Shown here: positions 47,741-60,031 of the stretch, one piece after another
How positions within the stretch are numbered: the first letter of the stretch is position 1
How the letters are laid out: every line of letters begins with the position of its first letter
Assembly: GCA_964017235.1 (NCBI GenBank)
Contig: OZ024936.1
Span: forward strand, 15,166,496-15,230,495
Source: Sabellastarte sp. h YS-2021
Lineage: Eukaryota; Annelida; Polychaeta; Sabellida; Sabellidae
Reading direction: 5' to 3'
Length of the DNA: 64,000 nucleotides
Made by a program: the position numbers and the translations under genes
The notes under the pieces: model-generated
Seen by the model: the letters and a program-made list of their open reading frames with translations, nothing else
Told to the model about the DNA's origin: nothing
Database searches by the model: none

Positions 47741-50700
47741 AGAATGTGTGCAAGACAGAAAAAAGAGCATATAGTAGACACAAGGTAACTTTGATGTTTC
47801 CTTAATCCCCTTTCACAGTGGTCCAATGAAACACATTAAGCTACTTGAAAAAAAACAAAACTTCTTCAAAGCTTTAAACATTGTCACATCAAAGTCTTTG
47901 ATAAGCTTGCTTTCAAGATCCATCAAAGAGGGTAGAGAGGATGTTTTAAACTGTTCAGTGCAAAGCCGAAAAATGGTGGTGATTTTTTTGGTCTTGTAAA
48001 TGTCACAATTTTATATGCTTAATGTTACTACAGAGACTCACTACTGCATACTCTGCCCCACCCTTGCTGGGCATACGCCTCATTTTGGTACAAAACACAA
48101 CATAAAAAGGGGATAAACATTTGGTTTTCCTCAGTAAATCTTGTGCATTTGTAATAATGAACGGTATCAAAAAGTAAAAATGATAGCGGCTACAACACTG
48201 ACCTAAATCTACTGTTACATACCAAGTTAGGGCACTGATCAGCAAGTAGAGATTATATTCTCACCCATTAGAAAACTTTTAGGATTGAAGTAAACAATTA
48301 ACTTATGCTTTGTTATTGCTTTTTAAGCCACTTGATAAGAGGCAGGACGAGGACAAATAAAGATTCTGTATTGGAGGTGTGCCCAGTTGCGATGCCAAAC
48401 ACCTTGCTTCTGTAGATTTGTTCTTCACCAAAAACAAACTCGTACAGACACCACAAGGAATTCAAGGAACTTGATAATACCTACATTATGCAGTTTTCAT
48501 ATTAATATATATTTATCATATGTTTTGTGTAAACAATAAAAAATAAAGGAATATTTAAGAAAATATGGGAACATTTGAGTATATTTGTCATATAATACAT
48601 GCAAGTAAAAGTATAAAGTTAGTGTGTAGCAATGAAACAATATATCGGAAAAAATAGTCAAATAGTAACTAAACACTATCCCCTTTCCCTGATCAAAGAC
48701 GTCCATTCACCATAAATTGTAACAGAAATTGAATTGTATATATATCACCGGATAAGTGTGAAGGTAGCATTTATTTCAATGCTGAAATTCATTGGAATCA
48801 AAGGACTGTGATCTCACACAAACAACGGAAGTGTCTACGACATGAAGTCTGACAGATGTCTTTAGAGAAAAAAAAGTGAAAATGTATTCACAAACAAAAT
48901 TATGTGTTTGAACAAGGTAGTGGGAATATAAGCCGATCCACAGTACTGAATACTTCATCATGTTGATATGCTTTAATACCTACCTGGACTGGCAACTTGG
49001 TATATGTCCTTAATTGGACCAAACATGGACCACAACCTCACTGAAGCAGTAAACTATCTTGTCACTTCAAATATTGGGTCTGCAGGCTTGGGTTCTATTT
49101 CCAAGGTATCTTTGTTGTGCTTCTCTCACTTCACTTACTTTTTCTTCTCTTATTCCTCCACAGTTCTGATTCAGGTTTTGCGTGTTTACACATTTTTATC
49201 CCCATGTTTTAAACTCATGTTCTATATTTTCCCTCATTGGTCAGAATGTGTGTTCAATGATCTTTGAACAGTGATCTTATGATCTCGGGGTCACCGACCC
49301 TTTCATGGGTGCCTAGCAATAGTAGTTTTGATGACATTAATTGGTTGCTATTATTTTGTTTACTATATTGAGATGTAACATGAAAAATTAACAAACTAGA
49401 TAGACAAAGTTGCAGTATGTCAATAAGATTGGCTCCCAGATGTATGGCGTGTTTTGTGTCTGTATGTGTATAGTCAGTAAGTCTAGTAACTGGTAACTAT
49501 TGATACAGTGACCTTACCTATTCGATGTTTCAGATTTTGTCTTCTAATATTTGTGTACATATTGGCCCAAAATCTTCAAAAACAACTATTTTTTTAAAAC
49601 AAAAACAAAATTAGACAAAAGACTGGTTAACACAAATGAACATTTACTCCTTTTGTCATGTTATTTACAATAAACATCAATTGAGTAAACTTTGAGTTTT
49701 TATTGAAAATGAAATAAAAGGGGGCCAGAAATGTGCACAGAAAGCAAAAACAAAATAGTCATCTCTTATGTGAGTCAACTTAGTGAAAGAAGACAAAAAA
49801 AAATAGTTTAAAGGGAGTAAATTTGTAAGTTGGAAAAATACAGGAGCATTTGTTTCAAATTGTACTCCTTTTATAATAGGAATAAAATTATTGAATTATC
49901 ATTTCACCAATTCAAGATGGTCATTCACCATAACCAGTACGACAAAAAATAACTACTCTTTTGAACTGATCAACTCAATGTAATTTTGAAAAAAAAAGTT
50001 CTGTAGAATGTTTTAAAGTAGGATAGTAAATAGGAGATCATCTTCAATGGCAGGTCAAGAATTTAAACAGTCTGTACCTAAAATTATGTGTTGTTTTCAC
50101 TTTTAAACCCAATTGACTATATTGCAGCATCACTTTAGTGGGTTTCAGATGAAACAGGGTATGGATCTTTGATCATCCTTAGTCTTTTCTATTTTCTAAT
50201 GAAACATTTAAAACTACAATGACAACGATTATGAAACAGTGTATAGATCTTTGATCGTCCTTAGTCTTTTCCATTTTCTAATGAAAGATTTAAAACTACA
50301 ATGACATGATATATTAGTATAAGAATAGTGTGCTGTGTTTCGATCCCACAGACTTCGGATTACACACAGAAATAAACCCATGTCTAGCTCTTTAACCAGG
50401 GCAATCCCCAGAAACCGAGGTATTGATAGAGCTGATATATGTGAGAATATTACATACCACCCAACCAAGGAGAGATCTTTCCTCAGGTCTAACATGACTA
50501 CTACTACGACGGTGACTGATAAATGTGAGGATGTTACAATAGCCTTACCCTTGTGTGACATTTAAGTTCAACATAATAGGTTTTAGTCATATTGCCATTT
50601 CAGTGTGTTTGGTTTCAAATGCTGTTCATATTGGACACAGTTCAGATTCAGTTTTCCAGTTCCCAGTGTCTGTGATGGAGATGGCTGGAATGCTCATTGG

Positions 50701-52350
50701 CCTTATGTTATACTTCTTGCACTTTCGGAAACATGAAATGTGGTACAAGCAATGTAACAACAGCAACGGCCATCTTTTATTCTTACATTCTAAAAAACTA
50801 TCATAGGATACATTCCAATCAGTGTCCACATCTTAGATTAAGCTGAACCTGATTTTCTCTCAGTTTCCCTGTTGAAACTCTTCTGTGAATAAAGTGGCAG
50901 ACCAATCTCCATACAGTAGAAATCAACTAGGACCTTCCTACAGCTAGATGGCTGCAAACAAGGTCAAGTATTTATGTCCTCTCCATTACATTCAAACAGT
51001 ATACAATATGCTGGAACTGTCTGATACTATACTGCTATAATCATAAATTCTGTTTAAAACTCAATATAAAGTTCTCGCTTTCCACATCTGAGATTCAAGT
51101 TTGAATCCCACCCCAACCTCGAATGGGAAGGGTTTAGTTGGTTGGCAGAAAAGTACAGAACCTTGACCAACTGTATGTACTGATTTTCTAAGCCATGATA
51201 ACTACCCATCAAAACATATATAAATAAAGAAATGTGAAGTCCTCCATCCTAGAGTGGTGAACAAACTGTGCATTAAATGACTTTAATTTAAACTTTATAT
51301 TTTATATTTATACTCATAGCAATATCACCTTGTACTACAGGATTCAAAGTGCTATTTCACCCATTCTGACTGTAAACGTACAGCCCAAGCTGACATTCCC
51401 CTAACTAAACGACACAGGCTCATTTATCAATGTGCCTCTGGTTCTTTAGCCTTCTGCAAGAGGAGATATGACCCAATGACAAAGGACTGCCATTTTAAGT
51501 AGTCATCTGAGCAACTATGTATCTGCCTTTTCCTGGCTTTGGACCCATATCCTCTGTGTTTCTAGGTGAGTGTGTTCCCCACTAGGCCACAGTGGCACCT
51601 TTGTGTCAGGGATTGCAGAACCAGTTTGCAACAATGTCAGATTCCCTAAAGGTTTGTCCTGAAATATATTACTTAGATTCACTATGGAATTATGTTTAAT
51701 CACCTCAACCAGAGAGGTTGAAGATGTTTTTGTGTGCATCCATGTGTTTTTCTGTCTCTTTGTGTTTACGATTACTCAACAACTGATGAATGCATCTTTA
51801 TGAAATTTGTGTGTTTAGTGCCTGACCTCAGGAATAAGTGATTCAGTTCCAGGAACGATCCAGCTCATATTTATGATACCAAGAAAATCCTGAATTTTCA
51901 ACAATCCCATTTTCAATGATTTTTATAGTAATGCTATCCTGTTATGATAGTTAAATGAAAAAGCAGTACACGGATAAAATTACAACATGGGGGTACTCAG
52001 CAGCCTTTGCTAAGGTCTGTGGTTTAGAAGTGCTGTCTAATTTGATTTATAAATTTGCTTTGTGTGTTTGACTTTGCTTCTGGTAAGCCAGATAAATATT
52101 AGTAACTAGTAATTCAATTAGTTAATCCTTTTAATGATTAAGATTACTCAACCTATGATATACCGGTTAGTATCAGTTCCAACAAGCAATCTTTCAGGTA
52201 TGTGTTTTGGTTAGTATTACAAAATATTTAAGCCCCTTGTTCTGATCGATAAGGTGTATGGTTGGTGCAATATATAATAATGAAGATAAAGGTGTCCATC
52301 CATCAGTTGATATTGCTTTCCTGTTTATAGTTTAAACACCCTTATGCAGG
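47741..52350. other. Intergenic region right of gene C
   Basis: No exon I could support. It holds an 82-bp tandem duplication (50151-50307), SINE remnants (51068-51232 family 1; 51460-51600 family 4) and a dispersed repeat at about 51770-52040. Confidence 0.5.
50151..50307. repeat. 82-bp imperfect tandem duplication
   Basis: GATCTTTGATC.TCCTTAGTC and TTTTCTAATGAAA.ATTTAAA recur at an 82-bp offset. Confidence 0.8.
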
Positions 52351-52359
52351 TGTTCCACT

Positions 52360-52900
52360 GGAGCCAACAGGCCGGTAACTATGCATTTTTGGAAAGTTGG
52401 GACCAATGTTTACATTGTCGGATAGGATCGGTTGCAAGTTCCCGGCCTGTTGGGGAGAGTCGGTGAAATATTGACTGTTACCAACTGTTGTATCCGACCC
52501 TAATTTCAGCCCCGTAGCAACAGGCCTGTCAGTTAACTTAACGGCCTGTCGGTTACACTTCCCGGCTTGTCGGTTAATCAAACAGGCCTGACTGTAACAA
52601 GTATCCGACTTGTCCCAAATATGGACTTCCAAACTGTACATGATGACCGTGCGGGAAGTGCTACAGTACAGTCGGTAACATTAGCCGGCCTGTCTGTAAG
52701 TATTCCCGATAGGCCTGTAAAGTTTCAAGGCCGGTCGGTAGCTTTAAACGACTGGGTCCTAGAGTCTGGAAAATTTGTAACCGACAGGCCTTAAACTGAA
52801 ACAGACAAGCTGTAACTCCGACAGGCCTGTAACACTAACAGACAAGCTGGGAACTGTAACCGACAGGCTGACAATAATTTTGCGTCTTACGGCCTGTCGC
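52360..52900. repeat. Array of CCGACAGGCC-like motifs upstream of the MADF gene
   Basis: About 15 copies of GGCCTGTCGG/CCGACAGGCC and close variants (GGCTTGTCGG, CAGACAAGCTG) occur in both orientations with irregular spacing, often followed by GTAAC/GTTAC. It looks like a transposon subterminal repeat region with protein binding sites. GC content is higher than around it. Confidence 0.7.
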
Positions 52901-52916
52901 CTTCAAAATCTGTGTG

Positions 52917-52924
52917 TATAAAAG
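52917..52924 (+). promoter_or_regulatory. TATA box of the MADF gene
   Basis: TATAAAAG lies just after the motif array and about 170 nt before the first ATG. Confidence 0.55.
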
Positions 52925-53095
52925 AGAGACAACTGGTGTGCAGCTTTTCTTTTAGGTTTTTATTTTTTTGTAAAATTAGCTTAAGTTTTGAGCTAGGCTG
53001 GACTGGTTGGGAGTGAAATCTGTTCTGTGAGGTTTCACTTTTATTTTTAAGTTTTTGTTTTTAAAACAAGCTGTACAATTGATTGATTGATCAGT

Positions 53096-54015
53096 ATGCC
53101 AATGGGCAGAGGGAGAAAGATTGAAGTACCAACTGATATTCAACCACAGTTTGAGTTAGGAGATACAGCTGGGGATATAGAGAGGAGGAGGAGGGAGAGA
53201 GATGAGAGGGAGGAGAGAGAGAGGATAGAAGAGGAAGAGAGGGACAGAGAGAGGATGGAGAGAGAGAGAGGAGGGAAGAGAGTCAAGAAAGGGGAGAGAA
53301 GAGAGCGCGAACTGACACAGATACTGATGTAGAATCAACTCAATCCAGACAGAAGAAGGGCCAGATAAAGTCCATTTTCCTAAGTGATTCAGACAAAGAA
53401 GCCATCGTGGAGTTCGTTAAACAGCACAAGGAACTTTACAACAAGACCAACGACAGTTTCAAAGACAAGCAGAAGAAAGAACGACTTTGGGAGTAGCTAG
53501 CAGCTACCAGAAACTTGCCTATCAAGACTGTGAAGAAATGGTTCAAGACTCAACGTACCAGTTATGGCAAGCTCACTCAGATAAAGTCAGGACAAGCAGC
53601 TGAGAAGAACACAGAACGACAGACCTGGCTGAAGGACAGTTTCAGTTTTCTATGAGGTCACATCAGAAGGAAGGGAGTTTCCAAGTCTTCTGCATTCAAG
53701 TCACCCCAGAGGCCTTCTGCAGCCACAGCCTCAGGTTCAGTTCCAGATACATCCAGAGACACAGAATCTGAGATGGAAATCAGCATTGCACCAGATGTTA
53801 CTCATCAACCTTCAAGCACCAGTCCCAAGTGACGACAGCCTCCAGTCGCGACTGCCACCACTTCTGCAGATCCAGTCTTAGATCAGTTTCATCAGATGAG
53901 GTCTATGATTTCCACATTTCTGGGTGCATGTCAGGACCCCACTCCAAGTGGCTTTAGTGATGCTGCCTGGGCAGGTGCTGGGTTCTGCTGTCTTCTGCTA
54001 AAGGTTTTTTTTTTG
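53096..54015 (+). pseudogene. Broken MADF (Myb/SANT-like) DNA-binding protein gene, probably transposon-encoded
   Basis: An ATG at 53096 (MPMGRGRKIEVP) opens a frame with a long Arg/Glu-rich stretch, ending at TAG 53330. A +1/-1 shift near 53300 moves into the frame that continues the protein: DKEAIVEFVKQHKELYN, KERLWE, then TVKKWFKTQRTSYGKL, a clear MADF pattern (acidic/hydrophobic helix, LY, W.., KKWxxLRxxY). That frame has stops at 53494 (TAG), 53653 (TGA) and 53830 (TGA). After it come a basic Ser/Pro-rich segment and DQFHQMRSMISTFLG, which may be a BESS-like C-terminal piece. One frameshift and three stops make it non-functional. MADF proteins occur as chromosomal regulators and as accessory proteins of DNA transposons; the motif array upstream favours the latter. 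Confidence 0.7.
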
Positions 54016-56104
54016 TAATAGGGACTTTTTCCATTTAATGGGCAATTGGTATGACAGTATTTAGATTCACTTTATATTCCACTGGCCTTAACTCAGTAAA
54101 CATTCCATTAGACAAAACTCTAACAACATGATGCATGGCACAGTTAATTGATTGGTTGAAAGTACACAGTTAGATGAGTTTTCAACAACTTGCAAGCATT
54201 TTATAGCACTGAAGAACATGTTTTAAAAACCATAAGCACAGGTCAGGTATTGTATACCCTTAAAAATTTCTAAATATCTCCCCCTCTCTGTGGCTTATTG
54301 CTGCCATTCTCTATATGTGCCTATTTTCTAACAAATAACTAAGACATTAGCCCACATGGACCAAATCCTCACTTTACCATCTTTGGGCTCAGGGCCCATT
54401 GCTAAGACATTTGGGGGTGATGTGATTGCTGATGGGCAGTATGGGGTTGGAATTAAACTTCTGTTTTCTCTCTCAAAATATTATTTTCCCCTTGTGTAAT
54501 ACCATAGCATTTTATATGTATAACATAGTTTAAGTTTAATAAAGATAAAATATTTTTCCCATATTATGCTATAACTGCTGTGCCAATGATGTCTAGAGAG
54601 GTTCACACTTTTACAGAATTTGCACTTCCACCGGGAAATCTGCTCTTCCAGTTTGCACTACTAGTGTTTATGATTGCGGTGAGCCAAAAATTACCCCACA
54701 TGCAATCCCTAAAGGTAAGAATTGAATAGGGGCACAATTTTTAAACCACTATCTTACAATTTTAGACATACAAAAAATATTTTCATCATTGAGCAACCTT
54801 AAAAAGATATTAAATTTGACCTCTGACCCCATAATTATTCAGACATTAATATGTTCATTTGTAACATTTATCATTAAACGTTTAATAAATGGTATACATT
54901 AAACGTTTTAAAAACATTCTATTATAAATGATTTTCGTACCCATCATTTTTTAACCTTTGCCAAACGCTTCCTATCCAACATTTGAAAAACAAAAAAAAA
55001 TGTTCACTGGAAAGGTCACAGACAAACTTTGGATAGTAGTTGAAGGACATGGTCATTTCGCCCAATGCCTAATGCTTTAGGTTACCTTGAGGTATCTGGA
55101 AGTTGACTTCATCTTGCTGGGCCTTTCATCAATTTAGGTCTAAATACAAGTACTCTTGTAACAAGTGACTTGGATTGTATCTAGTGTATTTATCGTATGA
55201 TAATATGATCATATAATCATATAATGTGATCATATGTATTTATTATCAACCACGCATCGTATTTGACCCGTATAGAGGGATATACAGAGCAGGATATATT
55301 TTATTTGTATACAATGGTGTCTGAGTGCCATGGAAAACTTGTGTCAATAACTTCCGGTTTTCACTAAAATCTCGGAAACTAGGTTACCTACAAATATGCA
55401 TTATATACCATTAGAGAGGTTGTTGTACAGCGCTTCTGCTCGTGTTTGTTGCATAAAAATCTATGTAGAAATGAAGGAGCAAATGCAAGTCAAAGTATTT
55501 AATTTAACTGTTGTCTGTGCTTTTTTGGCAGCCTTTTCATATTCTCTCTTAAAATATTCATGTTATTTAACCCATAAATCGTAGAAAATGGTGGATCATA
55601 AAAGTAAAACAACCCTCATTAGACAAATACAGAAAAAGTATATCAACAATGAAGATTAACAATATTATACAAGTGCGCAGCACGAGGTTTATATTGTTAT
55701 CTTCGTTCATGATATATTTTTTCTGTATATGTCATTCGGGAAGTTTTCCTATTTTATAATTAGCTTTGCTCCCAGTGTTGCTTGTTGCCCACTTCCAGCA
55801 TGTTATTTGATATTTCAGAGTTTTGTGTCCATTGTGTATTTTTTATTAATCAAGGAATTTGATGTCTTCCTAAACATAGTTGTGTGCATTATGTTATAAA
55901 TCAAGGGTCCAGTTCAATAGATGTCAAGGAGTTGTGACACAGTGATTTGTTCACTTTGTTTTGGCAACCAAGAGTTCTGTTTTATGTGCATCAGAGTGTG
56001 TGAAGTCACTGAGGACTTTGGCCCAGTAAAACCAGTGGTCATTTATATTGGTTTCTAATATGGAAATATTGCTTGTTTTATTTTGGTGGGCTTAGTCTGT
56101 TGTT
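54016..56104. other. Intergenic, no gene recognised
   Basis: AT-rich with scattered repeats. It may contain the right part of the MADF element, but I could not find a terminal inverted repeat matching the left side. Confidence 0.4.
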
Positions 56105-56712
56105 CTGGGCCCGCATTCACGAAAGGTCTTAGCCAGGGCTTAGGCTTAAAGTTGAGACTTTTGTCTCAAGTTTCTGCCCAAAAAATTCTTAGACTTTTGT
56201 CTTAGGCTTAGCGGTATTCACAAATAAGTTAAGACAAGACTTAGGCTTAGCCAAGGGCTCAACTTTAAAACTGGTTCGTAGTGGGCTTCAATTTTGTAAA
56301 GAGGACTTAAATATGGCCGCCATAAACTTTTCTCCACTTCAAAGTTTAAAATGGCTGTAAATAAAGTATATTTATACAGAACACCTCACTAAAGCAGTCT
56401 TTGGAAAATTTATATGTGGTAACAAGGTTTTCCATTTCAAAACACTTTTAAAAACCAGCACAAAGCACTTTTCCTTAGATAAAATGCATTATATAAAGGA
56501 TATATGTCACCAGTAGTATAGTTTGAATAGAAAAGAAAGGTCACATGACACAGAAAACCACAGTGGTTATTTGACAATCTTGGACTTAGCTAAGTCACCC
56601 TTTGTGAATATGCTTTTAAGACAAAACTTAGCTGAGACAAAAGTCTAAACTTTAAGACCACATTTAAGCCTAAGACCTGGCTAAGTCTAAGACCCTTCAT
56701 GAATACCATCCC
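56105..56712. mobile_element. Second MITE of the 15730-16273 family
   Basis: Ends GGGCCCGCATTCACGAAAGG and CCTTCATGAATACCATCCC are imperfect inverted repeats, with subterminal GACTTAG/CTAAGTC copies. The core (ATGGCCGCCATAAACTTTTC, then the TTTAAAATGGCTGTAAATAA stretch) is the reverse of the core at about 15890-16090. Flanks CTG/CAG overlap the ends. Confidence 0.7.
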
Positions 56713-58130
56713 AGTTTGTACACAAGTTGTGTTTTGGGTTATTTTTGTGGGGTGTTATATAATGTAAGTATTTCATTTGCTAATCTTATTTGTTGTATAT
56801 TACCATACAGTACTTGTGTGTTTGTATATACAGTCCTATGTATTTGATTAACTTTTGCCCATGTTTCATTATGCTTTGTTGCAACTTCCCTGTAGTTAAT
56901 TTGGAAGTTGCAATGTAGATAACCAGTGATATATTATGAACTTTATGAATCAAGTTATATTACTACTAGCACCTGTTGGGTTAATGGTTCTCTTGTCCTT
57001 CTCTTTAGCTGTAAATACTTACCTTACTATTATGAGCATTGCTTATGCTTAGCTATTGTAGCTTATTTATATCTTATTTCTTATGAGGTGTTGCTCAGTA
57101 TCTAGTTGCTAAAGATTACCTTTCATTGTAGACTGTTGTGAGCATCACCCTGTAGACTTGTACTACCTGATTTAGAACATATTTGTGATGGAAAATCCTA
57201 CCGTCTCATTTACTGCTTGTATATGTGCTAGTTCCTCAGAGATCCTTTTTATGACTATGGATATTGATAAATGTGCTATGCTGTCTATCTCACCTACTTG
57301 CAAAGTGTCTGGAGTAAAATGCATCGCTATTTACTAGGCAGACGAATCTTGATATCTTTACCAGTCCGACTTTCCGGTACTTACATGTGATCTAGGACAA
57401 TATTGAACTCGTATATGAACCCTGTAATTGACTGAAGTATTCTAGAGAACTTTGATAGACTGTATGTTATTTTCTACTTTACCTGTCTTCTTGTTGAAAC
57501 TGTTGTTTTGTTGTAAATTGTTGTATGCTGGTACTAGTTTGTATATTGGTAGTTGCTGAGGTTAAATATTTACAATAAACTTGAATGCCATTATATGATT
57601 CCATGCCTACGTTTAACTCTTAAAAGTAACAGCTGGGTGACTATTTATCTCAGGATAACAGGGGTGCTGGGGCATATTTTGAGCAATAGGCATGCACATC
57701 ACCTTGCACCAAACAAGTGTACTCAAAGAATTTGTGTTCGTGGTGTTGGCCAGAAGTGGGTAACAAAAAGTGTCTCAGTTTAAATGGATTTGTGTTTCCT
57801 TGGTAAGGCTTTGGACAAAAAAGCAAGAACTCTCTTTTGCACATTTGTTATCGCCAAAAGCTCATTTAGTCCAAACCTAATGAAATATATGATTGACATT
57901 GGTCAGTGCAATAATCTCAGTCTTTGATATATTCAGGCATATTACCGTGATAAACATTATTGCACTCATCTGCCATCTGGATCGGGTGTTTGAATCCTTG
58001 ACTGATTTTATAAGATAGTTCAAGCTTATAGAGAGCTAGAAACCACTGCTCGTCTGTGTTGCTGGCATTTGCTGAATTGATATGAGGTGTACAGTGTCAA
58101 AAGGCTTTTTAACATCCCGAAAATCAAATC
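56713..58130. other. Intergenic, no gene recognised
   Basis: No exon with splice sites or a convincing frame was seen. Confidence 0.4.
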
Positions 58131-58149
58131 AGAAGAAACCACAAATACA

Positions 58150-58372
58150 TTGGGTTTATTTTTTTGTTTTAAGTCACATTAAACAGCCAGGGTCATATTG
58201 CGATGGGTGGAGGAACCGGTGCATACTAGTTGGTCAAGATTCTGCACTGTAAACTGCCAGGCATCAGCGAGTAACTACCAACTTTCCAACATGAAGCGCC
58301 TGGCCCGAGATTTGAACTGGCGACCTCAGAGGTTGAAGGCGAGCACTCTATCTGATAAACCACTTAGCCCCC
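58150..58372 (-). mobile_element. SINE family 2, full-length
   Basis: The minus strand has GGGGGCTAAGTGGTTTATCA, AGATAGAGTGCTCGCC and a B-box-like CCAGTTCAAATCTC, then a body with CCATCGCAATATGACCCTGG. The target duplication is GAAACCACAAATACA / GAAACCACAAGTACA. Confidence 0.8.
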
Positions 58373-59682
58373 GAAACCACAAGTACAGTGCCCACTTCTT
58401 AAAGGATGCCACATTTGCACAAACTGCTCCAAGGGTGGGATTTATTGAAGGTTTTAAGTCCAGTTTCAGGCTAAGGTCCAAGGCTTTTTTCTCAACTTCA
58501 AACTTTTGCCTCACACTTAAGCCTAAATTTTACCTCAGATAATTTTAAAAGTTAGGTAATAAAATTTATACTTTATGGATATAGGACACCCAGGTCACCT
58601 CAACTTAACTCATGCACATGTGGATTTTCTAAATGTTTCATTGGCCAAATGATAGCAAACGTAATTTTTTTTCAAATTCTATCATGTTGGGCAGAAGTAA
58701 AAAAGATCAGGTGGACAAAAGCTCTGTGTTGAGCTAAACGTCTGACTAAACTCAAATTCTCAAATCCCTTTTAATAGTTCTTAGAATTAGAATATCTTAA
58801 AGAGATATTTTGGACCTTCCCATCTGAGCTCTATGGCACAGCAGTAGGAGCCATATGTTGTTCTAACACTTTGGAAAGCCTATCATAGAATGCATTCCAG
58901 TCGATATTCAGTAAATAAAGTATATTTAATGTCACTTCAGTTCTCCAAATTAAACAAATTTTAAACATATTGGGATCAAAACCAAATATTAGCTAACACA
59001 TATGTTTAAAATCAGTTACCTATTACCGGTGGTGATAATGAATATTTAAAATATAGACAAAAGGTAATTTTCAAAGGACGAAAACAAAAATAAATTGGCG
59101 AGATTGTAAATGTACTATTAGTGAAACTAATATAAACTGTTAACATAATGAAAAGATTGTTATAAAGCTTATTATGAAACAACCCCTAAAATGAAAAATA
59201 TTGCTGCGAACACAGAAAAACGTGTCCCTTGAGTATTGGTGTTTCCCTGCATATGTTGAGGGATCAAAATTAGCCAAGAACAGGGCATGATGATAATAGT
59301 CTCAATCATAAGCTACAGCTAAGGATACCTTTTGGTACCTTTACTTTATCACAAGGTGATACAAAGCACCTGGACAACTATGAACTGTAGAAGCGGATTT
59401 ATAATAAAAGGTAATCTCACAACAACTATACCTTACACCCAATCCCTGACCTTTCAATTCAGTTTAAAACACATAAAGCAAGCAAAAAGAAGGATTTACA
59501 TTCCAGTTGTGGCAAGTTACATCTGAGAGCAATGACAGGAAACGATTTAAAATATTCTGCATTGTGCCAAGTTGAGGTGTGTACTGAGTTACCATGTCAA
59601 GAAGTCTTACTGATGAAGTACTTTTTTACATATAACCCTGAACCAGTCTCCAGCAAGTAGTATATACGTATCACTTCACAAT

Positions 59683-60031
59683 TTAACATATTAACACCTG
59701 CAATATTATCATTACTACAGTAATAAAACTTTCATGATGCATGATATAATTTCCTGAAGTAGGGGCTGGTACCACCATCATACATGATCCATCATCGATC
59801 TGGGCATCTGGGTCATAGTTCAGGGAGAACCTGTAGGTACATCCTGTGGCAGCATAAGGCTTGGCACACAATGATTTATCTTTCATGCAAGCTGCAACAT
59901 TTCTTCCTACATCTTCACCAGATAATAAAGCTCCTTGAACATAGCCAAATTGATGGAGTGAAAAACCCTCACCGGCGAAGTGAATTGAACCAATGGGTGC
60001 CTGAAGAGCTTTGTGTTGTGATCTGGTATAG
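59683..60031 (-). CDS. Amine oxidase last exon: FAD-binding end, NYDP/DDGSC module, hydrophobic tail
   Basis: Acceptor TTACTTTCAG, 349 nt, stop TAA at 59683-59685. It enters in phase 2, completing the Gly codon of WPVG. Confidence 0.85.
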
